Of a stretch of DNA of 64,000 bases, positions 29,203 through 38,283 are shown piece after piece. Position 1 is the stretch's first letter. Each line of letters opens with the position of its first letter. The notes under the pieces were generated by a model that worked only from the letters and a program-made list of their open reading frames with translations, ran no database searches and had not been told where the DNA came from. The DNA is from Acinetobacter qingfengensis (lineage in GTDB: Bacteria; Pseudomonadota; Gammaproteobacteria; Pseudomonadales; Moraxellaceae): positions 1 to 64,000 of the forward strand of contig NZ_VXKN01000003.1 in the NCBI RefSeq assembly GCF_008693185.1, read 5' to 3'. The position numbers and the translations under genes were made by a program.

Positions 29203-29832
29203 ATGAGTCTGTTGCAAGCACAAAATAATGCAATTACAACATCATCTACGATAAACACTACTGTACCGAGTACATGGTCATTATGCAACAATGAAATTCA
29301 GCAGGTAGATTGGTTAATTTTACACTTTAACCAATGGTTTTCCCACCATAATGTTGTTTTAATCCGTGGTGAACATGAACCTGAATATTTTCCGGCAGAT
29401 AGCAGGCAACCGGCTAGGATTCAATTTGCACATGGTTTTTTTAATAGTGCCTTACATGAAATCAGTCATTGGTGTATTGCAGGTCATAAACGCCGCACTT
29501 TGCCAGATTTAGGTTACTGGTACGCACCCGATGGTCGAACGGCTGAACAACAAGCATTATTTGAACAAGTAGAAGTAAAACCGCAAGCACTTGAATGGTT
29601 ATTTGCCCAAGCCTGTTTGCGTCCTTTTCGAGTATCTCTGGATAATTTAACCGGCGTAAGCGGAGATGGAACAACATTTAAAGACAATGTTTACCATCAA
29701 GTACAAGATTATCTAAAAAATCCGCATCGTATTCCTAAAGATGGCCTGTGTTTTATCCAACATTTATGTTGGCATATCCGAAAAGGTCAAACATTACGTC
29801 AGGAAGAATTCCTAAGGCAAGCTCTTGATTAA
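29203..29832 (+). CDS. epmC: Elongation factor P hydroxylase
   Basis: EpmC (YfcM) hydroxylates the lysylated lysine of EF-P, the last step in its modification. The 209-residue protein has the family core: HGFFNSALHEISHWCIAGHKRR, with the HExxH-like metal site around residues 86-90, followed by LPDLGYWYAPDGR. The N-terminal 30 residues are Ser/Thr-rich and not conserved. It diverges from yceD. The modifying enzymes EpmA and EpmB are not in the window. Confidence 0.9.
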   Translation: MSLLQAQNNAITTSSTINTTVPSTWSLCNNEIQQVDWLILHFNQWFSHHNVVLIRGEHEPEYFPADSRQPARIQFAHGFFNSALHEISHWCIAGHKRRTLPDLGYWYAPDGRTAEQQALFEQVEVKPQALEWLFAQACLRPFRVSLDNLTGVSGDGTTFKDNVYHQVQDYLKNPHRIPKDGLCFIQHLCWHIRKGQTLRQEEFLRQALD

Positions 29833-29889
29833 ACAATACTTGCAAAAAGTGCTATAATTTCCGTCAGCAAAACTTTTAGGATAGCCACA

Positions 29890-30507
29890 ATGTTACATTT
29901 ACGCATTCACCCAGAGAATCCGCAAGCACGATTGATTCAACAGGCTGTAGAGCGTATTCGTGCCGGAGATGTTGTGGTCTACCCTACAGATGCCGCCTAC
30001 GCAATTGGTTGCCAGATTGGTAATAAATCGGCAATGGAACGCATTGCGCAAATTAGACAACTTGATGCTAAACACCAATATGCCATTTTATGTCAGGATC
30101 TATCAGACATAGCAACGTATGCCAAAGTCGATAATGCCATGTATCGTTTGCTTAAAGCCAATACTCCGGCCTTAACTACATATATTCTACCAGCAACAAG
30201 CGAAGTCCCTCGCCGTTTGATGCATCCTAAAAAGAAAACTATTGGTATTCGTATTCCTATTAATCCGATTTGTCAGATGTTATTAAAAGAACTCGGTGAG
30301 CCACTAATTACCAGTACATTGGTTTTACCAGGACAACAAGACCCTCTGGATGATCCATTTGATATCGAAATGCAATTAGGTAAACGAATTGATGTATTTA
30401 TTGATGGTGGTTTAGGGATGTTGGCGACCACCAGTATCATCGATTTATCTCAGGATCACCCAATCATCATCCGCCGAGGATTAGGCGATGTAAGTGCCTT
30501 TGAATAA
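29890..30507 (+). CDS. yciO: YciO/Sua5/YrdC-family protein
   Basis: The 205-residue protein has the YrdC-type nucleotide and RNA-binding fold, with VVYPTDAAYAIGC at residues 30-42 and the later IGIRIPINP and PLITSTLVLPG. It is closer to YciO than to TsaC because of its length and the C-terminal GRRGLGDVSAFE-type end. TsaC makes threonylcarbamoyl-AMP for tRNA t6A; YciO has weak or uncertain activity of this kind. AGGAT lies before the ATG. It follows epmC by 57 nt and may share its transcript. Confidence 0.85.
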   Translation: MLHLRIHPENPQARLIQQAVERIRAGDVVVYPTDAAYAIGCQIGNKSAMERIAQIRQLDAKHQYAILCQDLSDIATYAKVDNAMYRLLKANTPALTTYILPATSEVPRRLMHPKKKTIGIRIPINPICQMLLKELGEPLITSTLVLPGQQDPLDDPFDIEMQLGKRIDVFIDGGLGMLATTSIIDLSQDHPIIIRRGLGDVSAFE

Positions 30508-30702
30508 TATAAAATTTATCAAGCCTCATAAAAACTTTACAGTTTGAAATAAAAGTATTGCAGTAGCTTGAAGTTTATACAGTCTAATTATTTCTTTCAC
30601 TGTGTAAATCAGCTAAAATCCAACTTGGATTTGATGTGCAATTTTTTTTTGTGATCTGCACAATTTCATGCTTTTGAAAATTCGCGTGGCCTAATAACTG
30701 TA

Positions 30703-31500
30703 ATGAATAACTCAGATTGTATTAAACAAGAAGATACGCATGCTATACGTGTCATAGATGAATATTATCCTGATCTTCCTGACGATTTATATATTCCTCC
30801 TGAAGCATTTGCCATTTTACTTGAACAATTTGAAGGCCCATTGGATTTTTTACTTTATTTGGTTAAAAAAAATGGCTTTGATCTAAAAACTCTGGATATT
30901 GCACCAATCGCACGTCAATATTTATCTTATATGGAGAAAATGAAATCTCTAAATATCGAATTGACGGCTGATTATATGGTGATGGCAGCTTTATTGGCGG
31001 ATCTAAAATCCCGTTTATTATTGCCTAAACCCGAAAACAACTCTTCTCTTGAACATGACCCAAAAAAACTTTTGGTTGATCGCCTTGAACAATACTTGAC
31101 AATTAAACAGGCAGCAGAACGTTTAGGGCAATTCAATATTCTGGAACGTGATGTATTTGATGCACAAGTCAGCTTGGGAGAACGAGGCATTATCTACGAA
31201 GGATATAATGCACAAAGCCTACAGGATGCATTAACCTGTATCTTTACTCGCCCTGATCCAATGATCCATCAAGTTGAGCATGAACCCGTCTTGCTTGAAG
31301 AACGCATGCATTATATTTGTGAAAAAGTTGCATCTGGCGGTATCCTTGGTTTTACCGAACTACTCAATCCTTTGCAAGGACGTATGGGAATGGTGGTCAC
31401 TTTTATGGCAATTCTTGAATTAGTAAAGCAACAACAAATCAGTATTGTTCATGATGGCAATCAACATGCCTTAAGTATTCAGGGAAAATACTATGCCTAA
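30703..31500 (+). CDS. scpA: Condensin subunit ScpA
   Basis: ScpA is the kleisin that bridges the heads of SMC. The 265-residue protein carries the hallmark N-terminal segment FEGPLDFLLYLVKKNGFDL and the following IAPIARQYLSYM, and a C-terminal winged-helix part with GILGFTELL. It overlaps scpB by 8 nt. smc itself lies 7 kb away on the opposite strand. The first 25 residues are acidic and variable. Confidence 0.95.
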   Translation: MNNSDCIKQEDTHAIRVIDEYYPDLPDDLYIPPEAFAILLEQFEGPLDFLLYLVKKNGFDLKTLDIAPIARQYLSYMEKMKSLNIELTADYMVMAALLADLKSRLLLPKPENNSSLEHDPKKLLVDRLEQYLTIKQAAERLGQFNILERDVFDAQVSLGERGIIYEGYNAQSLQDALTCIFTRPDPMIHQVEHEPVLLEERMHYICEKVASGGILGFTELLNPLQGRMGMVVTFMAILELVKQQQISIVHDGNQHALSIQGKYYA

Positions 31501-32089
31501 TCCAAATTATTCTGACAAAAGTACATCTCTGGACGAATTACATCATGAAGCCTTGATGCAAATTGAAGCAATTATTTTTGCTAGTGATGCACCCGTCTCG
31601 ATCGCTCGTTTGAAACAAGCGTTAGCTGGAAAATTCAGTAGCCAACAAATTCGCCAACTTTTACAACAACTATCCATTTTACAGCATGGCCGTTCAGTTG
31701 AACTGATAGAAACTGTACAGGGCTTTAAATTTCAGGTTCGTGCTCGTTATCGTCAGGCCATTCATCAGGCTTGGCCGGAACGCCCAATCAAACTATCTCC
31801 AAGTTTATTAGAGGTTCTGGCAGTTATTGCCTACCATCAACCTGTAACACGTGCTGATATCGAACAAATTCGAGGTGTCAGCAATAATAGTCAAATTCTG
31901 AGAACGTTATTTGAATGGAATTGGATTAAAGAGTCAGGTTTTCGGGATATTCCCGGACGCCCAGCTTTATTAGTAACAACTTCGCACTTTCTCAATGCCT
32001 TTGGTTTGGCATCTCTAGGCGATCTCCCGGTTATTCAGAATCACAAGGATGCTTTAACGCAGCTTGAAAATACTATGCTACGTTCTTAA
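31493..32089 (+). CDS. scpB: Condensin subunit ScpB
   Basis: ScpB dimerises and binds ScpA in the SMC complex. The 198-residue protein contains two winged-helix domains, with the family motif LEVLAVIAYHQPVTRADIE and RGVSNNSQILRTL, and the later GRPALLVTT. It starts within the end of scpA (8-nt overlap), so translation is coupled. rluB follows 42 nt downstream, the same order seen in other gammaproteobacteria. Confidence 0.95.
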   Translation: MPNPNYSDKSTSLDELHHEALMQIEAIIFASDAPVSIARLKQALAGKFSSQQIRQLLQQLSILQHGRSVELIETVQGFKFQVRARYRQAIHQAWPERPIKLSPSLLEVLAVIAYHQPVTRADIEQIRGVSNNSQILRTLFEWNWIKESGFRDIPGRPALLVTTSHFLNAFGLASLGDLPVIQNHKDALTQLENTMLRS

Positions 32090-32131
32090 GCAAGTGTACT
32101 GATTAAATTTTAATTTTTAAGGTTTGCAATT

Positions 32132-33079
32132 ATGAGTGAAAAATTACAGAAAGTACTTGCCCGGGTTGGACTCGGATCACGCCGTTACATGGAAGAAGTC
32201 ATTGCTGCCGGACGTGTTAGCGTCAATGGTCATATCGCTCAGGTCGGTGAACGCATCGAACAAGGAGATGAATTACGTATTGATGGTCGTAAAATCAACT
32301 ATCAAGTGGAAGATGAAATTCGTCGTCGTGTATTGATTTACTACAAACCTGAAGGTGAAATCTGCTCACGCAATGATCCGGAAAACCGTCCAACTGTATT
32401 TGATCATTTACCACAAATTGCCAATGATCGCTGGGTAATGGTGGGTCGTCTGGATATTAATAGTACAGGCTTACTCATATTTACCAATGATGGTGAACTG
32501 GCAAATCGACTGATGCACCCATCTAATGAGATCGAACGTGAATACGCTGTACGTGTCATGGGTGAAGTCACGCCACAGGTTCGTACCACACTATTAAAAG
32601 GCGTAGAGCTGGATGATGGTCCAGCTAAATTTGAATCTTTTAGTGAACTGGGTGGTGAAGGAATTAACCGTTGGTATCAAGTCGTAGTAAAGGAAGGCCG
32701 TAATCGTGAAGTACGCCGTTTATTTGAATCACAAGGCCTTAAAGTCAGTCGCTTATTACGTACCCGCTATGGTTCAGTCATTTTACCTCGTGAATTACGT
32801 ACTGGTCGCTGGTTAGAACTAGACAAGCAAGACATTGATAATCTGACAAAACTGGTAGAACTCAAACCTCGTCAAGGTACAGGTTTATATGGTATGGCAA
32901 AACGCCGTGCCGAAAAAATGATTGATAAACCAATGCCTGCGCGTCGCGGTGGTTTTTTACGTCAACAACGCCGCGATCATGAAGCTGAAGCTGCTGAACA
33001 GGCAAACGCAACGGCGCCGACAACACGCAAACCTATTGAATATGCCAACAAAGGCTTCAAAAAATTTAATGCAAAATAA
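32132..33079 (+). CDS. rluB: 23S rRNA pseudouridine(2605) synthase
   Basis: RluB makes pseudouridine 2605 in 23S rRNA. The 315-residue protein has an N-terminal S4 RNA-binding domain (residues 1-60), then the RsuA-type catalytic domain with the motif VGRLDINSTGLLIFTNDG holding the catalytic Asp, and NREVRRLFESQGL. The last 60 residues are Lys/Arg-rich and probably bind rRNA. It follows scpB on the same strand and ends at a strong terminator. RluF/RsuA types are shorter or have different tails, so RluB is the best call. Confidence 0.92.
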   Translation: MSEKLQKVLARVGLGSRRYMEEVIAAGRVSVNGHIAQVGERIEQGDELRIDGRKINYQVEDEIRRRVLIYYKPEGEICSRNDPENRPTVFDHLPQIANDRWVMVGRLDINSTGLLIFTNDGELANRLMHPSNEIEREYAVRVMGEVTPQVRTTLLKGVELDDGPAKFESFSELGGEGINRWYQVVVKEGRNREVRRLFESQGLKVSRLLRTRYGSVILPRELRTGRWLELDKQDIDNLTKLVELKPRQGTGLYGMAKRRAEKMIDKPMPARRGGFLRQQRRDHEAEAAEQANATAPTTRKPIEYANKGFKKFNAK

Positions 33080-33134
33080 ATTTTATGTTGTTATGCAATC
33101 AAGTGTCCATCTGTAATTGATGCCTGATGGTTAT

Positions 33135-33175
33135 AAAAAAGCCCATAATCAAAATTTTCAATTATGGGCTTTTTT
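33135..33175. terminator. Bidirectional terminator between rluB and metI
   Basis: AAAAAAGCCCATAAT / ATTATGGGCTTTTTT form a long perfect stem with an 11-nt loop and T-runs on both strands. It serves rluB on the plus strand and metI on the minus strand. Confidence 0.9.
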
Positions 33176-33188
33176 AACCTCAAGCCAT

Positions 33189-33884
33189 TTAACGCAAACG
33201 TGATAACCACTCACCTAACATTTGAACCAATTGAACAATCAGCAATAAAACAATCACTGTCAGAATCACGACACTGGTATCAAAACGCTGATAGCCATAC
33301 GAAACAGCCAAATCTCCTACACCACCCGCACCCACTACACCAGCCATTGCTGTTGCGCCAATCAAACTAATAGTCGCTGTAGTTAAATTCAGAATCAGGG
33401 AACTTCGTGCCTCAGGCAGAATAAATTGAAAAATAATTTGCCAAGGTGTTGCACCCATTGCCTGAGCAGACTCAATGATGCCATCATTCACTTCAAGCAA
33501 TGATGTTTCAATTAAACGTCCCATATATGGACCAATATAAATAGTCAAGGGTACAATTGCCGCCCATGTCCCAATTGTGGTCCCTACGAGTAATTTGGTT
33601 AATGGAATCACAGCGATCAATAAAATAATAAATGGTAACGAACGTAAAGCATTGATAATCGGATTCATCACATGATAAATAAGGCGATTTTGTAAAATAC
33701 CATTTGGTCGGGTCACTAGCATGAGAATCCCTTGTGCGAACCCCCATAATCCCCCAAAGATCAATGCAAAGAATACCATCTGGAAGGTTTCTTGTAACGC
33801 AGTCACAAACTGATCCATCGTCAGACTACTATGCCAATAAGGTGCAGTAATCTCTGTCAACCATTGTACAAATAATTCTCTCAT
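33189..33884 (-). CDS. metI: D-methionine ABC transporter, permease
   Basis: MetI is the membrane subunit of the MetNIQ importer for L- and D-methionine. The 231-residue protein has five predicted membrane helices and the EAA loop around ESAQAMGATPWQIIFQFILPEA, which contacts MetN. Its ATG overlaps the metN stop by 4 nt. It is the last gene of metQ-metN-metI. Note that the order differs from E. coli metN-metI-metQ, because the binding protein comes first here. Confidence 0.95.
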   Translation of the reverse strand: MRELFVQWLTEITAPYWHSSLTMDQFVTALQETFQMVFFALIFGGLWGFAQGILMLVTRPNGILQNRLIYHVMNPIINALRSLPFIILLIAVIPLTKLLVGTTIGTWAAIVPLTIYIGPYMGRLIETSLLEVNDGIIESAQAMGATPWQIIFQFILPEARSSLILNLTTATISLIGATAMAGVVGAGGVGDLAVSYGYQRFDTSVVILTVIVLLLIVQLVQMLGEWLSRLR

Positions 33885-34906
33885 ACTGATGCTCCAGATT
33901 GAATTACACGTACACCCTGTTGTCTTAAAAATGTAATTGCATCGTTAAGGATCGTTTCTTCGCCCAAAAGTTGTACAAACATTTGACCAATCACCGTGCC
34001 ATTAATTTCAGTCATATTGGCAAATAGAATATTTAAGCTCAGATCAAATTGTCTGATTAATGACTGAATCACCGGTTGCTGTGCAGTTTTTCCAAGAAAT
34101 TGGAAACAATAAATACTGTGATGATGCTGATTTTCTAATCTTGCCAAAATATTTTCGGGAAGTTGTTGCTGCAAAACAGTTTGAATAAAATTTTTGGTGG
34201 TTGAATGTTGTGGCCGACTAAACAAATCTACAGTATTTCCAGTTTCAATAACTTTACCTGCCTCCATAACAGCAATTTTGTCACAAATACGTTCAATGAC
34301 ATCCATTTCATGGGTCACCATGACAATAGTAATATTTTGTTCACGGTTAATTTTTTTTAATAGATCTAGTACAGATTGCGTAGTTTGAGGATCAAGTGCT
34401 GATGTGGCTTCATCACATAATAAAATTTTAGGATGATTGGCCAAGGCACGCGCAATACCAACACGTTGTTTTTGTCCACCTGACAATTCATCTGGAAAGG
34501 CATTACGTTTTTGTTTTAGATCAATAAATTCCAGTAATTCTTCTAAACGTTTCTCGCGCTCAGCTTTCGCATAACCGAGAAGTTTTAATGGCATTTCAAT
34601 ATTTGCAGCGACTGTTTTGCTTTCCAGTAAATTAAAATGCTGAAAAATCATCCCAATATTTGCTCGGGCCTGACGTAAGGCTTTGGCATTTAATTGTGTT
34701 AAATTCTGCCCATCGACAATAATTTGCCCATGATTAGGCCGTTCCAGCAAATTCATCAAACGAATCAGTGTACTTTTTCCAGCACCGCTATAGCCGATAA
34801 TGCCAAATATGCAACCTTCCGGAATTTCCAGGTTAATGTCATCCAGTGCATTTAAGGTTTGCCCTTTTAACTGATACTGTTTAGAAATATGTTTAAATTG
34901 AATCAT
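33881..34906 (-). CDS. metN: D-methionine ABC transporter, ATPase
   Basis: MetN drives methionine import. The 341-residue protein has Walker A GYSGAGKST (residues 38-46), the signature LSGGQKQR, and Walker B ILLCDEAT. The C-terminal 90 residues form the NIL domain that binds methionine and inhibits transport in E. coli MetN, so feedback control is likely kept. It follows metQ after a hairpin with a T-rich tail, which should reduce its expression relative to metQ. Confidence 0.95.
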   Translation of the reverse strand: MIQFKHISKQYQLKGQTLNALDDINLEIPEGCIFGIIGYSGAGKSTLIRLMNLLERPNHGQIIVDGQNLTQLNAKALRQARANIGMIFQHFNLLESKTVAANIEMPLKLLGYAKAEREKRLEELLEFIDLKQKRNAFPDELSGGQKQRVGIARALANHPKILLCDEATSALDPQTTQSVLDLLKKINREQNITIVMVTHEMDVIERICDKIAVMEAGKVIETGNTVDLFSRPQHSTTKNFIQTVLQQQLPENILARLENQHHHSIYCFQFLGKTAQQPVIQSLIRQFDLSLNILFANMTEINGTVIGQMFVQLLGEETILNDAITFLRQQGVRVIQSGASV

Positions 34907-34923
34907 TTTGCCAGAAAAAACCG

Positions 34924-34961
34924 TCTAAAAATAAGAAACAGGCGGTTACCCTGCCTGTTTC
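34924..34961 (-). terminator. Intercistronic terminator-like hairpin between metQ and metN
   Basis: On the minus strand GAAACAGGC / GCCTGTTTC form a 9-bp stem (34935-34943 and 34953-34961), followed by a T-rich tail. Placed between metQ and metN, it is likely to terminate part of the transcripts so that the binding protein is made in excess over the transporter. Confidence 0.65.
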
Positions 34962-34983
34962 AGATGGATTGGATATTATAATA

Positions 34984-35856
34984 CTAGTTTGAACCAGTGA
35001 GATAGCTGATTGGTTTATTCACATCAACTTTTGTACCACCAAAATGGTCTTGTACATACTTTTTCACAGCTTCTGTATGATATAGAGCCCCCAATTTTTG
35101 TAAGATTGGATCATTTTCACGCCCAGCAGCAGTAGCCAAAATATTGACATTTAATTTTGTACTTTGATCGACTGGCTCATAAAAAATTGCATCTTTCAAT
35201 ACATTCAGACCGCCTTCCATTGCCAGAGTATTTCCAAGCACAATTGCATCAACATCATCTTTTACACGAACTGCTGAGGCCATTTGAACTGGTTTTACCG
35301 CCAAGTTTTTACTATTTTCAATAATATCTGAAGGTGTACCTTTAGCAGGGTTAAAATCAGCTTTTAATTTAATTAAACCAGCACTTTGTAGTAACAATAA
35401 CGCACGTGCTTCATTTGCGGCATCATTTGGAATAGCAATGGTTGCACCTTGAGCTAATTCTTCCACTTTCTTGTATTTATTAGTATAAATTCCCATTGGC
35501 TCAAGATAGGTTGTCGACACTGGTGCTATTTTATCTTTATTTTCAGCATTAAATGCCAATAGGTAAGCATAGGATTGGAAGGCATTAATATCTACTTCTT
35601 TATTTGCTGCTGCAGTATTCATGGCAACATAGTCAGTAAAATTCTGTACTTTTAATTCAATACCTGCTGCTTTTGTTTCAGGTAAGGCGGCAATATAACG
35701 CCAGACATCAGCATCCGAACCTGTTGAAGCCAAAAGTACGGTATGTGTTTTTGCCGTATCGTTGCTGGTGGCTGTTGTGGAAGCACTCTCTTGTTTGCCA
35801 CATGCAGCAAGTAACAATACAGATATGCTCAGGAAAAGACCAATAAGCTTTTTCAT
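34984..35856 (-). CDS. metQ: D-methionine-binding lipoprotein
   Basis: MetQ is the substrate-binding protein of the methionine importer. The 290-residue protein has a lipoprotein signal peptide with lipobox LLAAC (lipidated Cys19) and the NlpA-type fold, with QNFTDYVAMNTA and IAIPNDAANEARALLLL. It is the first gene of the operon, 77 nt upstream of metN. It probably sits on the periplasmic face of the inner membrane. The SxBP order metQ-metN-metI and the hairpin after it fit high-level expression of this subunit. Confidence 0.94.
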   Translation of the reverse strand: MKKLIGLFLSISVLLLAACGKQESASTTATSNDTAKTHTVLLASTGSDADVWRYIAALPETKAAGIELKVQNFTDYVAMNTAAANKEVDINAFQSYAYLLAFNAENKDKIAPVSTTYLEPMGIYTNKYKKVEELAQGATIAIPNDAANEARALLLLQSAGLIKLKADFNPAKGTPSDIIENSKNLAVKPVQMASAVRVKDDVDAIVLGNTLAMEGGLNVLKDAIFYEPVDQSTKLNVNILATAAGRENDPILQKLGALYHTEAVKKYVQDHFGGTKVDVNKPISYLTGSN

Positions 35857-36380
35857 AGATTTATCCTAATCAGCTAAAGCACTTTATCTCTCAAATATGC
35901 TTTATCATTTCAATCAAAGTAGATTATTATGGCATGAAAATTAATAATATATTAATTGCCATATTCCAAAGCAGTAAAGTTGCAAAAAGTGGACAACTTA
36001 TCCAGTATTTTTTAAAGATTCATACAAATTAAACATTAATATGAAATTTATATGCGGCTTTAAAAATATTGGCAATCATAACAATAAACAAATCATGATC
36101 ATATAAATTATGCTGCTGTACTTTACAGATTTTTTTATTAAATCGCATATCTGCATCAATTTATATTTAATAAATTTGATCGGAATTCTTGGAATTAGAA
36201 TATTAGCTTTCTTGTCAAAATATCTATATTTCTTGTCCAAGAGATTTTATACCATTTCTTAGAAACTCAATCAGCTTAAATCGAATGTTAATTTTTTATC
36301 TCAATCGGATTGGTATTCAAGCTCATGACTTAAGCCTATAATATTTATATTAAAAAATAACTTATTGCATCTAACTTCAT
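35857..36380. other. AT-rich non-coding gap upstream of metQ
   Basis: About 520 nt of very AT-rich sequence with no convincing gene. It must hold the metQNI promoter. An interrupted inverted repeat lies at 35929-35962 (ATGGCA...TGCCAT around ATTAATA/TATTAAT) and could be an operator. No SAM or methionine riboswitch was recognised. Confidence 0.4.
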
Positions 36381-36411
36381 AAAAATAAGGTTAAATTGTT
36401 ATTTAACCTTA
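36381..36411 (-). terminator. Rho-independent terminator after nfuA
   Basis: TAAGGTTAAAT / ATTTAACCTTA form an 11-bp stem with a TGTT loop and a T-run on the minus strand, about 40 nt after the nfuA stop. Confidence 0.8.
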
Positions 36412-36449
36412 CGATATCTTAATTACTCAAATTTTCCATGAATAATCGC

Positions 36450-37091
36450 TTATTTCATGTATGCACCAGCATTTTGCGTATGGTCAGTCTTATCAATGAC
36501 TCGACCCAATTCTGGAATATGTGATTGCAATGTGGTTTCTACGCCTTGTTTCAAAGTGATATCAATTGCGGAACACCCCTGACATCCACCACCGAATTGT
36601 AATACCGCAGTTAAGCCATGTTCCGGATCTTCAAAAATTTCAACCAGACTACAATTGCCGCCATGACCAGCAAGTCCCGGATTAATCTCTGCCTGTAAAA
36701 CATATGCAATTCGTTCTTCAATGGATGCATCCGGTCCTACACGCGGTACTTTGGAATTAGGTGCTTTAAAGGTAAGCTGACCACCAAATCGATCCTTGTT
36801 ATAGTCAATCACAGCATCTTTAAGATAAGGAATAGATGGTGTATCAATAAACGCAGGAAAATCAGGGTAATCTTGCTGATAGTCGGTCGGATTAACTTCA
36901 TCTGGTGCACTATAGGCCATACAACATTCTGCACGTGCGGTTCCCGGGCTTTCAACAAAAATACGTACACCAATTCCGGGAGTATTTTGTTTCGCCAATA
37001 AGTCTCTCAAATACTCCTGTGCTGATGGGGTGATGATCATATTTGGGATGGTTTCTTCAGCTACAGTTGAATTTGTCACGTCTTCTGACAT
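36450..37091 (-). CDS. nfuA: Fe-S biogenesis protein NfuA
   Basis: NfuA carries 4Fe-4S clusters to target enzymes such as lipoyl synthase and aconitase. The 213-residue protein has a degenerate A-type domain at the N-terminus (residues 20-110) and a C-terminal Nfu domain with the cluster-binding CxxC in GGGCQGCSAIDITLKQG. Compared with E. coli NfuA (191 residues) it has about 15 extra N-terminal residues. It is 165 nt downstream of the zipA stop, with a terminator between them, so it has its own promoter. Confidence 0.95.
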   Translation of the reverse strand: MSEDVTNSTVAEETIPNMIITPSAQEYLRDLLAKQNTPGIGVRIFVESPGTARAECCMAYSAPDEVNPTDYQQDYPDFPAFIDTPSIPYLKDAVIDYNKDRFGGQLTFKAPNSKVPRVGPDASIEERIAYVLQAEINPGLAGHGGNCSLVEIFEDPEHGLTAVLQFGGGCQGCSAIDITLKQGVETTLQSHIPELGRVIDKTDHTQNAGAYMK

Positions 37092-37181
37092 AAATATTAC
37101 TCCTCTGGTATCTGCCTATATGATACATCAAGTTGTATGGTTTTTTGACTAAAACACTCGGAATAAAATAATGGCTTGCTC

Positions 37182-37213
37182 AAAAAACAAAAGAATGACT
37201 ATTGCCATTCTTT
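37182..37213 (-). terminator. Terminator after zipA
   Basis: AAAGAATG / CATTCTTT form an 8-bp stem with an 8-nt loop, and a T-rich tail on the minus strand. It ends the smc-zipA unit before nfuA. Confidence 0.6.
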
Positions 37214-37256
37214 CATATCAATGAATTGCTTCGATAAAAACCAGCAAAGCAGTATA

Positions 37257-38279
37257 TTATTGCGGTTTATATTCAATCACAAAATGACGCCAATGATCAC
37301 GAAGTTGTGGTGTAAGCTCTAAAGATTGTTCATCATAAATTGTACCTTCCATATCTCTTGCCATTAAGCCAGAAAGGCTAATCATCATATCAAAACCTTC
37401 AACTGCATTTGCATTTGGCAAAGCTAAAAAGAATGCCAATCCTTTCACTTCCTCACTTAGCAATGTTTCCAGATCAAAACCTGTAGGTGCACCTTCTTCA
37501 TTAATTCTTAATACGCTAAACATTAAGGGACTACTATGTTCAGGATCCTGATAACGATGGAAGCAAGACATTTCGCCATAACGCAAGCCATATTTTAATA
37601 ACATTCTTAATGCGCGTTCACCGGATAAAGCACGTGCTGGATTTGGATATAAATACAATGCGACAAACTGCTGTGCTGTTGCCAAGGCGCTTTCTTCATC
37701 CTGACGATTTTGTTCACTGATATGTGCATCCAATACATCACTTTCTCCCTGCCATTCAGAAAGTTCTACAGCATCAAGTAAACTTTTATCTTCAATTTCT
37801 TCCACAACTTCATTTACTTGTTCAGCCTGCTGCTGAATGGGTTCTGAGATTGTGTGCTGTGTTTGTTGCTGTTGATTTTTTTGTTTGCTGTCAGCCGGTA
37901 ATTCTGGTTCGACATCCAATTGCTTTAATACTTGATCCAGTTCATCCGATGTCGTGTCAGTTTCGGTTTCAGCAGGTGAATCAGTATGTTTTTGCTCAAC
38001 CACGGAAGTTGATATCGCTGAGGCTTTTTCATCGATAGTACTAACAGGTACGACTGTTTTCTCGGCACTGTCTATGACATTGTTGGTAGGCTGAATAGTT
38101 GTTTCTGGCATCTGGCGTAAGTGACGTGGCACGATGGGTTGCAGACTTTGCGGCTCTACGATCAGCTCTGTTTGCTCAATCGGTGCTGTAGGTTTGGGTT
38201 TACGAAAAATAAGTACTAATCCAATGAGTACCATAACTACCGCAATAACAATTCCTGCGATTTGCCAAGCTTGATCCAT
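37257..38279 (-). CDS. zipA: Cell division protein ZipA
   Basis: ZipA tethers FtsZ to the inner membrane at the division site. The 340-residue protein has one N-terminal membrane helix (about residues 6-25) followed by Lys/Arg residues, a long acidic, Gln/Thr-rich linker, and a C-terminal FtsZ-binding domain (about residues 195-335). It follows smc with only 4 nt between them. In Pseudomonas and E. coli zipA is followed by ligA; here nfuA comes next and no ligA is in the window. Confidence 0.9.
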   Translation of the reverse strand: MDQAWQIAGIVIAVVMVLIGLVLIFRKPKPTAPIEQTELIVEPQSLQPIVPRHLRQMPETTIQPTNNVIDSAEKTVVPVSTIDEKASAISTSVVEQKHTDSPAETETDTTSDELDQVLKQLDVEPELPADSKQKNQQQQTQHTISEPIQQQAEQVNEVVEEIEDKSLLDAVELSEWQGESDVLDAHISEQNRQDEESALATAQQFVALYLYPNPARALSGERALRMLLKYGLRYGEMSCFHRYQDPEHSSPLMFSVLRINEEGAPTGFDLETLLSEEVKGLAFFLALPNANAVEGFDMMISLSGLMARDMEGTIYDEQSLELTPQLRDHWRHFVIEYKPQ

Positions 38280-38283
38280 TTTT

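Noticed and set aside
35857-36380. Possible riboswitch or small RNA before metQ
   Set aside because: I saw no conserved SAM or methionine riboswitch core; only an interrupted palindrome.
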